Positions 36,901 to 46,100 of a stretch of 64,000 nucleotides of DNA are shown here, in pieces; within the stretch, counting starts at the first letter, position 1, and each line of letters starts with the position of its first letter. Position numbers and translations under genes: made by a program. Location: NCBI GenBank assembly GCA_964019135.1, contig OZ025252.1, positions 6,216,823 to 6,280,822 on the forward strand, given 5' to 3'. Source of the DNA: Arenicola marina. Its lineage: Eukaryota > Annelida > Polychaeta > Arenicolidae. Below the pieces are notes generated by a model, which did no database searches, was not told the DNA's origin, and saw nothing but the letters and a program-made list of their open reading frames with translations.

Positions 36901-39900
36901 TGTCCCTCTCTCTCTCTGTGCTATAGGTACCTGTCACTGTGCATGTACCAGTTTGTCACCATGTCCCTCTCTCTCTGTGCTCCAGGTACTTGTCCCTGTG
37001 TATGTACAAGTTTGTCACCATGTCTCTCTCTCTCTCTCTCTCTGTGGTCCAGGTACCTGTCCCTGTGTATGTACCAGTTTGTCACCATGTCCCTCTCTCT
37101 CTCTCTCTCTGTACTCCAGGTACCTGTCCCTGTGTATGTACCAGTTTGTCACCATGTCCCCCCCTCTCTCTCTGTGCTCCAGGTACCTGTCCCTGTGTAT
37201 GTACCAGTTTGTCACCATGTCTCTCTCCCTCTCTCTCTGTGCTCCAGGTACCTGTCCCTGTGTATGTACCAGTTTGTCACCATGTCCCTCTCTCTCTCTC
37301 TCTCTGTACTCCAGGTACCTGTCCCTGTGTATGTACCAGTTTGTCACCATGTCTCTCTCTCTCTCTCTGTGCTCCAGGTACCTGTCCCTGTGTATGTACC
37401 AGTTTGTCACCATGTCTCTCTCTCTCTCTCTGTGCTCCAGGTACCTGTCCCTGTGTATGTACCAGTTTGTCAACATGTTGGTGGGTCATTACGGGGGTGC
37501 CAAGAAGATGGCGTCTCGCATGACTGGCCTCAGCGTCCAGTTCAACACGATGCCGTGCTGCTGTTGTTGTCCCTGTCTGCCGACCCAGCAGGTGTCCACG
37601 TGAGTAGTATCAGCCAAACGAGATATGAACGTGAGTAGGGTCAGCTAAACGAGATGTCAACGAGAGTAGGGTCAGCTAAACGAGATGTCAACGAGAGTAG
37701 TGTCAGCCAAACGAGATGTCAACGTAAGTAGGGTCAGCTAAACGAGATGTCAACGAGAGCAGTGTCAGCCATACGAGATGTCAACGTGAGTATTGTCAGC
37801 CAAACGAGATGTCAACGTGAGTAGTGTCACCCAAACGAAATGTAAGCGAGAGTAGTGTCACCCAAACGAGATGTCAACGTGAGTAGTGTCAGGCAAACGA
37901 GATGTCACCGAGAGTAGTGTCAGCCAAACGAGATGCCAACGTGAGTACTGTGAGCCTAACGAGATGTCAACGTAAGTAGTGTCTGCCAAATGAGATGTCA
38001 ACGTGAGTAAGGTCACCCAAGCGAGATGTCAACGTGAGTAGGGTTACCCAAACGAGATGTCCACGTGAGTAGTGTTAGCCAAACGAGATGTCAACGTGAG
38101 TAGTGTCAGCCAAACGGATGTCCACGTGAATAGTGTCACCCAAACGAGGTGTCAACGTGAGTAGTGTCTGCCAAACGAGATTTCACGTGTGTAGTGTCAG
38201 CCAAACGAGATGTCAACGTTAGTATTGTCAGCCAAACGAGATGTCAACGTCAGTTGTGTCAGCCAAACGAGATGTCAACGTCAGTTGTGTCAGCCAAACG
38301 AGATGTCAACGTCAGTAGTGTCAGTCAGGCGAGATGTCAACCTGTCGTCGGCCTGGACTGTGTGCTGAGTGCCCGGTAACCACAGTTTACATTATAAGGT
38401 TATGTTGCTGTGTTTCAGCCACTCCATCCAGACATTGCAGACCCTCGTGCTCCAGTTTGCCTTGACCAACCCCTTGCTGTCCTACGGCTCAGCAGTCATT
38501 AGCAGCGACGACTATTACCCCCTCGCTGTAAGTATCAACACAGATCACGTAGGCCTCCTGTCATGATTTAATGAATGAAGCCATCGTGCGTGATAATCAC
38601 TGGAGGGAGGGGGAGGCATATGACAATTCCATTGGGAGACTTAGGGTGACTATACCCCAAGAGACACACTTCCATGTTTCCAGACACCACAATTCCATGA
38701 CTGCAGACCATATCTCCAATAGACCGATCCAGCCTGTCAATCACTCGTTGACGTGTGATGAAGGAAGGTCTTCCTCGTCATAAGTCATAAACACACAGCA
38801 GCATATCACTTTGTTGTCTTTCAGAGATGAGTACTTCTCACTTGTACCTACCATTAGCTATGATTGTTAATTTCATACTCACGATTAAGGAGACATGACT
38901 CAAACGTGGGCGGGGCTTGGTGTCAGAATATGAATTTGGTCTATTTCAGTGGCAGAACCCGGCGTCATACCTGCGGATCGTGCTGCTCGTGTCGACTCTG
39001 CTGGCGATGTGGGGTCTGTCCATGACCTACCGCCTGGCCGCCCCCATGCTCAGCCACGTCCACATCTTCCAGAAGTTCCTCTGTCTGCAGCTCGTCACCT
39101 TCTTCGCCAACATCCAGCACGTCCTCTTCACCATACTGGTCCTCGCCGACGCCATCAACTGCGAGCCCATGCTCACCAGGGGAGCCACTGCCCTCAGTAA
39201 GTCAACAGACACTGTGCCATTCACTGTGAGACAATGCAGACCAGGGGAGCCACTGCCCTTAGTAAGTCAACAGACACTGTTCCATTCACTGTGAGACAAT
39301 GCAGACCAGGGGAGCCACTGCCCTTAGTAAGTCAACAGACACTGTGCCATTCACTGTGAGACAATGCTGAGCAGGGAAGCCACGGCCCTTAGTAAGTCAA
39401 CAGACATTGTGCCATTCACTGTGAGACAATGCTGAGCAGGGAAGCCACGGCCCTCAGTAAGTCAACAGACACTGTGCCATTCACTGTGAGACAATGGTGA
39501 CTAGAGGAGCCACTGCCCTCAGTAAGTCAACAGACACTGTGCTATTCACTGTGAGACAATGCTGACCAGGGGAGCCACTGCTCTCAGTAAGTCAACAGAC
39601 AATGTGCCATTCACTGTGAGACAATTGTGACTAGAGGAGCCACTGCCCTCAGTAAGTCAACATACACTGTGCCATTCACAGTGAGACAATTGTGACTAGG
39701 GGAGCCACGGCCCTCAGTAAGTCAACATACACTGTGCCATTCACTGAGACAATGGTGACTAGGGGAACCACTGCCCTCAGTAAGTCAACAGACATTGTGC
39801 CATTCACTGTGAGACAATGGGGACTAGAGGATCCACTGCCCTCAGTAAGTCAACAGACATTGTGCCATTCACTGTGAGACAATGGTGACTAGGGGAGCCA

Positions 39901-42092
39901 CTGCCCTCAGTAAGTCAACAGACACTGTGCCATTCACTGTGAGACAATTGTGACTAGGGGAGCCACTGCCCTCAGTAAGTCAACAGCCATTGTGCCATTC
40001 ACTGTGAGACAATGGTGACTAGAGGAGCCACTGCCCTCAGTAAGTCAACAGACATTGTGCCATTCACTGTGAGACAATAGTGACTAGGGGAGCCACTGGC
40101 CTCAGTAAGTCAACAGACACTGTGCCATTCACTGTGAGACAATGGTGACTAGAGGAGCCACTGCTCTCAGTAAGTCAACAGACATTGTGCCATTCACTGT
40201 GAGACAATGGTGACTAGAGGAGCCACTGCCCTCAGTAAGTCAACAGACACTGTGCCATTCGCTAGGAGACAATGGTGACTATAGGAGCCACTGCCGTCAG
40301 TAAGTCAACAGACACTGTGCCATTCACTGGGTCAAACATTCCCTGGTGTCACTGCTGCTTTTATCCAATCATGTCTTGAAAAAAGTCTGCTAAGTTCGTT
40401 ATGTGCGACAAACAAGTTGGACAAACAAAGTAGGATGTCACTTTCAGTTTCAGTTTCAGACATGATTGTTTTTCGCGTGTACCTACCATCACCTATGATG
40501 GTCAATTTCATACTCGGATTACTATTGGCTCGAAAAGAGTGTGATAGAAAAGAAACTGAATTTTAGTACAGATATGTTTTATAAGAAATGGAGATTGTAT
40601 CAGACTGTTTCTCTATGCAATACTAAGCAGCAAATGTCGTGTCTTTTTGCATTTACTGTGGTTGTTCGATTTCTGCTTTGTATGTATGATGTATATAAGT
40701 GATATATGATAGGGGAAAGATTAAATTCATACTCGCGATTTAGGAAAAAAAGGACTCAAGCGTGGGCGGGGCTTGAGTATGGATCGGTCTATTCAGCAGT
40801 CTTAAGCCCGGTTCCCACGATGAGACTTTTCCACGAAACTCGAGGCAGGCGACAGGCTTTGCCGAAAATCTCGCCGTGTGAACGGCGCTCAAGACACGAT
40901 TTAAGACGCTTTAACGACCCACGAGATGTCGCACAGAAATAGGACATGCTCTATATCAAGGCGACAAGATCAGAGAGCCGCAGCCGGGTCTGGTCCCGGG
41001 TCTGGTTGGTGTCAAGGGACTGCGTGATTCCCTTAGCATGTGCCCGTTGATAATATTGCAGAAGGTAGGCCTGCCCCAAAGAACAGATGGCCAATTTGAA
41101 GGTCAAGCTAAAATCTCCTGGACAAATCTCCTTCGTGTGAACGGAGAATTTCAGCAGACACATTTTCACCAGGTATCTTCATGACGGCGAGTTTCATGGA
41201 AAGGTTTCATCGTGGGAACCGGGCTTTACTGTGTTCAGTAACTGGTGTGCACGTTGTTGATGTGGTTTTGTTTGCCGCCGCAGGGTACCAGAACCTGATC
41301 CTCATCTTGGAGGTGTTCATCGTGTCCATCGGCGCCCGCTACGTCTACCGCCGGGACCTCAAGGACATCCCCTACGACGACCAGATCTGTGTGGAGACCG
41401 TCCACGCCGGCACGGGAATCAGCGACACCCTGACCCGGGGCTTCCCCGCCACCGCCACCACCACCACCACCAGCACGGGCGTCGGCGACAGTCTGCCCCG
41501 GAAGAGCGTTGCCATGGGACCCACGTCGGCGCAGGAGATCATTGCCATGGAGACTCGGGATTACGTCACGCGGAAGGTGGCGACCTTGAGGTCGTCCGCA
41601 CCGGTCACGTTGAGTCTCCGGGAGGAGGGGGCGGGGAAGGGGGTGGGGGGTGGGTACGCCACCTTGGACGGGGATGGGGACGGGTCCAGCGCCAGCAGCG
41701 AGGGGGGTAGTGGGGAGGATATGGGGAAGCTCACCGGCGGTCGGCGCGTTACTTTCAACGAGGTCAACGGGAAGAGGGACTCCACCCTCGTGGACACGGG
41801 GGTGGGGCCCGACCAGGGGCAGGGGCGCGTGATTGTCCCCACCAAGTACAAGAAGGCTCCACCCAAGGCCCAGCCCAGGCGGTCCCGCCCGCCACCCGCC
41901 GCGGACCGCGCCGTGGGGGCCAAGGCGGGCTCGTCGAGCTCCCTAGGACGGCAGGAACCGGGCGGCACCCCCCCGTTCTCGGGGGTGTATGAGGACGCCC
42001 CCCGTTCTACCTCCCTCACCGACATCCAGATGGAGGTGGGCCTCTCAGACCGCCCCAACCCCCCCGTCAAGCAGAGAGACTCCCAGGCGTGA
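30858..42092 (+). CDS. SLC51A: Organic solute transporter subunit alpha (OST-alpha/SLC51A-like), 7 exons
   Basis: The exons are 30858-30918, 31468-31622, 34859-34932, 37441-37599, 38419-38527, 38950-39196 and 41284-42092. All phases agree and they give about 537 residues. The diagnostic mark is the cysteine block PCCCCCPCLP in exon 4, as in vertebrate OST-alpha. Supporting marks are YLSLCMYQFVNMLVGHYGG before it and the last membrane segment YQNLILILEVFIVSIGARYV followed by YRR. About seven hydrophobic segments are visible. The family moves bile acids, steroids and conjugates across basolateral membranes as a heterodimer with OST-beta, which is not in this window. The tail after the last membrane segment is about 230 residues, rich in G, S, T and P and far longer than in vertebrates (about 340 residues in all). 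The start is the least certain part. Confidence 0.88.
30958..31076 (+). other. C-rich tract with GC boxes after OST-alpha exon 1
   Basis: The + strand is almost purely C and T with repeated ccccgcccc (Sp1/KLF-type) and two copies of cggacgccccgcccc. The opposite strand is G-rich and could form quadruplexes. It may be regulatory; only the composition is seen directly. Confidence 0.55.
31468..31622 (+). CDS. SLC51A: OST-alpha exon 2 (first membrane segments)
   Basis: The acceptor is gtttttacag; an in-frame alternative, ttatgtctag at 31442-31443, would add 8 residues. It reads VHIGYQVAFGIDGTLAFIVV and later LYNWKPKDKAKWVLAIYP, ending in phase 0 at acccg/gtgagt. The last 22 bases seed the next array. 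Confidence 0.82.
31601..34775 (+). repeat. 34-bp donor-junction array, about 93 copies (OST-alpha intron 2)
   Basis: Each unit contains the last 22 bases of exon 2 (gtgggtgttggccatctacc cg), the donor gtgagt or gtaagt, and ggacca. Nearly every copy has a consensus-like 5' splice site. Larger blocks recur at spacings of 393, 359 and 832 bp. The array stops about 80 bases before the next acceptor. Confidence 0.95.
34859..34932 (+). CDS. SLC51A: OST-alpha exon 3
   Basis: The exon lies between tgtttcag and tctac/gtaagt. It reads IFSVTSFVSLIAPRSANVNS and then LLAS, in phase 0 and out phase 2. It continues the second membrane helix; APRS aligns with the IPRS of vertebrate OST-alpha. Confidence 0.82.
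35073..37477 (+). repeat. 64-70 bp acceptor-junction array, about 36 copies (OST-alpha intron 3)
   Basis: Each unit has a (CT)n tract, gtgctccag, and about 37 exon 4 bases (gtacctgtccctgtgtatgt and on). Length varies with the CT tract. The last copy is the true exon. Each copy is a complete-looking 3' splice site. Confidence 0.95.
37441..37599 (+). CDS. SLC51A: OST-alpha exon 4 (polycysteine motif)
   Basis: The acceptor gtgctccag is the last of about 36 tandem copies. It reads YLSLCMYQFVNMLVGHYGGA, ..., FNTMPCCCCCPCLPTQQVS, and ends ccac/gtgagt. Array copies encode TM where the exon has NM, which separates the true exon from its copies. Confidence 0.88.
37592..38345 (+). repeat. 31-bp donor-junction array, about 24 copies (OST-alpha intron 4)
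   Basis: The unit is gtgagtagtgtcagccaaac then gagatgtcaac. The true junction gtgtccac/gtgagtag founds the array. Units are well diverged, and toward the 3' end gtgagt decays to gtcagt, so later copies would be poor donors. Confidence 0.93.
38419..38527 (+). CDS. SLC51A: OST-alpha exon 5
   Basis: The exon lies between tgtttcag and gct/gtaagt. It reads HSIQTLQTLVLQFALTNPLL and then SYGSAVISSDDYYPLA. The segment matches the cytosolic loop and next helix after the cysteine block in OST-alpha. Confidence 0.82.
38718..38945 (+). mobile_element. MITE copy A (GTGGGCGGGGC type) in OST-alpha intron 5
   Basis: The ends are aatagaccgatcc and gaatttggtctatt, imperfect terminal inverted repeats. The interior has gagatgagtacttctcactt and cgtgggcggggctt, shared with the copies at about 40345 and 50562. 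It ends four bases before exon 6. Confidence 0.8.
38950..39196 (+). CDS. SLC51A: OST-alpha exon 6
   Basis: The acceptor is ctatttcag. It reads WQNPASYLRIVLLVSTLLAM, later HIFQKFLCLQLVTFFANIQH, and ends at cctca/gtaagt in phase 1. Two membrane helices are evident. A MITE ends four bases before the exon, so most of the acceptor lies in the transposon. Confidence 0.86.
39172..40325 (+). repeat. 65-bp donor-junction array, about 18 copies (OST-alpha intron 6)
   Basis: Each unit has about 20 exon 6 bases (ggggagccactgccctca), the donor gtaagtcaac, and cattcactgtgagacaatg. The GTAAGT donor is kept in essentially all copies. Confidence 0.95.
40345..40793 (+). mobile_element. MITE copy B, with a roughly 200-bp internal insertion
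   Basis: It shares ttttatccaatcatgt, gacaaacaaagtaggatgtc and gcgtgggcggggcttgag with copies A and C, and ends atcggtctatt. Sequence at about 40530-40725 is absent from the other copies. The left end is unclear. Confidence 0.7.
40805..41225. mobile_element. 421-bp MITE with perfect 19-bp inverted ends, PIF/Harbinger-like
   Basis: The ends are agcccggttcccacgatga and its exact reverse complement tcatcgtgggaaccgggct. Both flanks carry TTA (40802-40804 and 41226-41228), the 3-bp target duplication typical of PIF/Harbinger elements. There is no transposase. It lies 58 bases upstream of the last OST-alpha exon. Confidence 0.88.
41284..42092 (+). CDS. SLC51A: OST-alpha exon 7 with long cytosolic tail
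   Basis: The acceptor is gccgccgcag. It starts YQNLILILEVFIVSIGARYV, then YRRDLKDIPYDDQICVETV, matching the last helix and YRR of vertebrate OST-alpha. A GC-rich tail follows with ATATTTTTST-type and glycine-rich stretches, ending VKQRDSQA before TGA. The tail looks disordered. Confidence 0.86.
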
Positions 42093-42280
42093 TACTATAG
42101 TCCCCAGCAACGGCCGGACCCACGTGCTCTCTGCGCATGCGCGGTGTAGTAACGCAGGCCTGCATTCCTATATATCATGTCTCTTTATCTACTTGTATAT
42201 TTTAAGCATCGCTGGAATTTATATTTCAACAAAGCCATGGTCAAGTGGACAATTGCCGTGTTTAATCAGTGCGTTGGTGC

Positions 42281-42469
42281 AGGGGCGGATCTGGGAATTT
42301 GCTAAGTGGGGGGGGGGTGCTCTCTGGAAACTTGCGATCGCGGGGGGGGGTCTCTGAAGACTTGCGACCGGGGGGTGTGCTCGGAGAACCCTACTTTTAC
42401 AGTGTATGTTTAAGTTTTCAAGGAGGGGGGCGCAACCCCCCTTAACCCCCCCCCCCTATATCTGCTCCT
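42281..42469. mobile_element. 189-bp hAT-like MITE in the OST-alpha 3' region
   Basis: The ends are aggggcggatctgg and, reversed, aggagcagatatag. Flanks are gttggtgc and gttgatgc, an 8-bp target duplication with one difference, as expected of hAT elements. The interior has long G and C runs. It lies between the OST-alpha stop and poly(A) signal, so it would be in the 3' UTR. Confidence 0.75.
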
Positions 42470-42750
42470 GTTGATGCTTCATCCGCACAGTCCTGGGCAG
42501 TCCCGCAGATATTGTGTGACAGGCGACCGTATCGGCTGTCTGGTCCGCCATCTTGGTATGTTTTTGGCAGCAATACAAAGATGTAGCAATACGGTACACA
42601 TCTTAGTGTTTCCACTGCCAACCCCCTTATTATATCAACAATTGCAAAGACAATTGGGTTTGTATTTATACCTTATACATACTTTCTATAGGACAATATC
42701 AGAAGATATAGGCCTCAGTGAAAACTAAAACAAGTTGGAATCAATGTGGG

Positions 42751-42766
42751 AATAAAACAGTTTATT
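42751..42766. terminator. Opposed poly(A) signals for the two convergent genes
   Basis: The 16 bases aataaaacagtttatt contain AATAAA on the + strand (42751-42756) and on the - strand (42761-42766). OST-alpha stops 659 bases to the left, and the SLC46-like stop is 294 bases to the right. Both transcripts could end here and would overlap by a few bases. Confidence 0.65.
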
Positions 42767-43059
42767 ACAACCATGACAAAATCAACATGGCGTTTCATGT
42801 CAACCGCAATAAATAAGATATTGAATATTCATATTCACTTCTGACCAAAGTGATGAAACAAACACGTTTGCCGAACACCGACTCTAGTTTTACAACTACT
42901 TACGTTATCCTATAATCTCAATAATTACAATAAGTGTCACAATAACTGATTGGGGCTCGTGGCAGATAGCTCATCCGTCACGCCCTTTGCAGCTGTTGGA
43001 CAGGTTCCTGTGGCTGTTTGGACGTGTTGCTGTATCCAGTGGCTGTGATCCGATCCTGA

Positions 43060-43141
43060 TTAATTGAGGACGTCATATCCAGGGGCGATTTCCTCATCCA
43101 TTCGCTGGTAGGAGGACCCACCGCTCCGTACTGCCAGCACC
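43060..43141 (-). CDS. SLC46-like exon 4 (C-terminal tail)
   Basis: The acceptor is tgtgatccag and completes a phase 2 codon. It reads VLAVRSGGSSYQRMDEEIAP and then GYDVLN, TAA. YQRM resembles a tyrosine sorting signal of the YxxPhi type, though such motifs are short and common. Only this frame agrees with the upstream phase. Confidence 0.75.
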
Positions 43142-46100
43142 CTGGATCACAAAGTGACACATAATAACCAATGATATGATATACTCAATAAATGAATCAC
43201 AATGATGGAGATTACTCACACGGTGACACCCAGCCCGATGGCCTCGATGAGGGAATCACAACGATGGAGATTACTCACACGGTGACACCCAGCCCGATGG
43301 CCTCAATGAGGGAATCACAATGATGGAGATTACTCACACGGTGACACCCAGCCCGATGGCCTCAATGAGGGAATCACAATGATGGAGATTACTCACACGA
43401 CGACACCCAGCCCGATGGCCTCAATGAGGGAATCACAATGATGGAGATTACTCACACGGTGACACCCAGCCCGATGGCCTCAATGAGGGAATCACAATGA
43501 TGGAGATTACTCACACGGTGACACCCAGCCCGATGGCCTCAATGAGGGAATCACAATGATGGAGATTACTCACACGACGACACCCAGCCCGATGGCCTCA
43601 ATGAGGGAATCACAATGATGGAGATTACTCACACGGTGACACCCAGCCCGATGGCCTCAATGAGGGAATCACAATGATGGAGATTACTCACACGACGACA
43701 CCCAGCCCGATGGCCTCAATGAGGGAATCACAATGATGGAGATTACTCACACGGTGACACCCAGCCCGATGGCCTCAATGAGGGAATCACAATGATGGAG
43801 ATTACTCACACGACGACACCCAGCCCGATGGCCTCAATGAGGGAATCACAATGATGGAGATTACTCACACGACGACACCCAGCCCGATGGGCTCAATGAG
43901 GGAATCACAATGATGGAGATTACTCACACGACGACACCCAGCCCGATGGCCTCAATGAGGGAATCACAATGATGGAGATTACTCACACGGTGACACCCAG
44001 CCCGATGGCCTCAATGAGGGAATCACAATGATGGAGATTACTCACACGGTGACACCCAGCCCGATGGCCTCAATGAGGGAATCACAATGATGGAGATTAC
44101 TCACACGGTGACACCCAGCCCGATGGCCTCAATGAGGGAATCACAATGATGGAGATTACTCACACGACTACACCCAGCCCGATGGCCTCAATGAGGGAAT
44201 CACAATGATGGAGATTACTCACACGGTGACACCCAGCCCGATGGGCTCAATGAGGGAATCACAATGATGGAGATTACTCACACGGTGACACCCAGCCCGA
44301 TGGCCTCAATGAGGGAATCACAATGATGGAGATTACTCACACGACGACACCCAGCCCGATGGCCTCAATGAGGGAATCACAATGATGGAGATTACTCACA
44401 CGGTGACACCCAGCCCGATGGCCTCAATGAGGGAATCACAATGATGGAGATTACTCACACGACGACACCCAGCCCGATGGCCTCAATGAGGGAATCACAA
44501 TGATGGAGATTACTCACACGGTGACACCCAGCCCGATGGCCTCAATGAGGGAATCACAATGATGGAGATTACTCACACGGTGACACCCAGCCCGATGGCC
44601 TCAATGAGGGAATCACAATGATGGAGATTACTCACACGACTACACCCAGCCCGATGGCCTCAATGAGGGAATCACAATGATGGAGATTACTAACACGGTG
44701 ACACCCAGCCCGATGGCCTCAATGAGGGAATCACAATGATGGAGATTACTCACACGACGACACCCAGCCCGATGGCCTCAATGAGGGAATCACAATGATG
44801 GAGATTACTCACACGGTGACACCCAGCCCGATGGCCTCAATGAGGGAATCACAATGATGGAGATTACTCACACGGTGACACCCAGCCCGATGGCCTCAAT
44901 GAGGGAATCACAATGATGGAGATTACTCACACGACTACACCCAGCCCGATGGCCTCAATGAGGGAATCACAATGATGGAGATTACTCACACGGTGACACC
45001 CAGCCCGATGGGCTCAATGAGGGAATCACAATGATGGAGATTACTCACACGGTGACACCCAGCCCGATGGCCTCAATGAGGGAATCACAATGATGGAGAT
45101 TACTCACACGACGACACCCAGCCCGATGGCCTCAATGAGGGAATCACAATGATGGAGATTACTCACACGGTGACACCCAGCCCGATGGCCTCAATGAGGG
45201 AATCACAATGATGGAGATTACTCACACGACGACACCCAGCCCGATGGCCTCAATGAGGGAATCACAATGATGGAGATTACTCACACGGTGACACCCAGCC
45301 CGATGGCCTCAATGAGGGAATCACAATGATGGAGATTACTCACACGGTGACACCCAGCCCGATGGCCTCAATGAGGGAATCACAATGATGGAGATTACTC
45401 ACACGACTACACCCAGCCCGATGGCCTCAATGAGGGAATCACAATGATGGAGATTACTAACACGGTGACACCCAGCCCGATGGCCTCAATGAGGGAATCA
45501 CAATGATGGAGATTACTCACACGACGACACCCAGCCCGATGGCCTCAATGAGGGAATCACAATGATGGAGATTACTCACACGGTGACACCCAGCCCGATG
45601 GCCTCAATGAGGGAATCACAATGATGGAGATTACTCACACGGTGACACCCAGCCCGATGGCCTCAATGAGGGAATCACAATGATGGAGATTACTCACACG
45701 ATGACGCCCAGCCCGATGGCCTCAATGAGGGAATCACAATGATGGAGATTACTCACACGACGACACCCAGCCCGATGGCCTCAATGAGGGAATCACAATG
45801 ATGGAGATTACTCACACGACGACACCCAGCCCGATGGCCTCAATGAGGGAATCACAATGATGGAGATTACTCACACGACGACACCCAGCCCGATGGCCTC
45901 AATGAGGGAATCACAATGATGGAGATTACTCACACGGTGACACCCAGCCCGATGGCCTCAATGAGGGAATCACAATGATGGAGATTACTCACACGGTGAC
46001 GCCCAGCCCGATGGCCTCAATGAGGGAATCACAATGATGGAGATTACTCACACGGTGACACCCAGCCCGATGGCCTCAATGAGGGAATCACAATGATGGA

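Noticed and set aside
35035-37638. An 867-codon open frame, with others of 502 and 616 codons in other frames
   Set aside because: All frames of the same repeat are open because the CT-rich unit lacks stops. Only the last unit is coding, as OST-alpha exon 4.
41181-41283. ATG at 41181 as the start of the final OST-alpha open frame
   Set aside because: This part lies mostly within the Harbinger-like MITE and intron. The phase and homology place the exon start at 41284.
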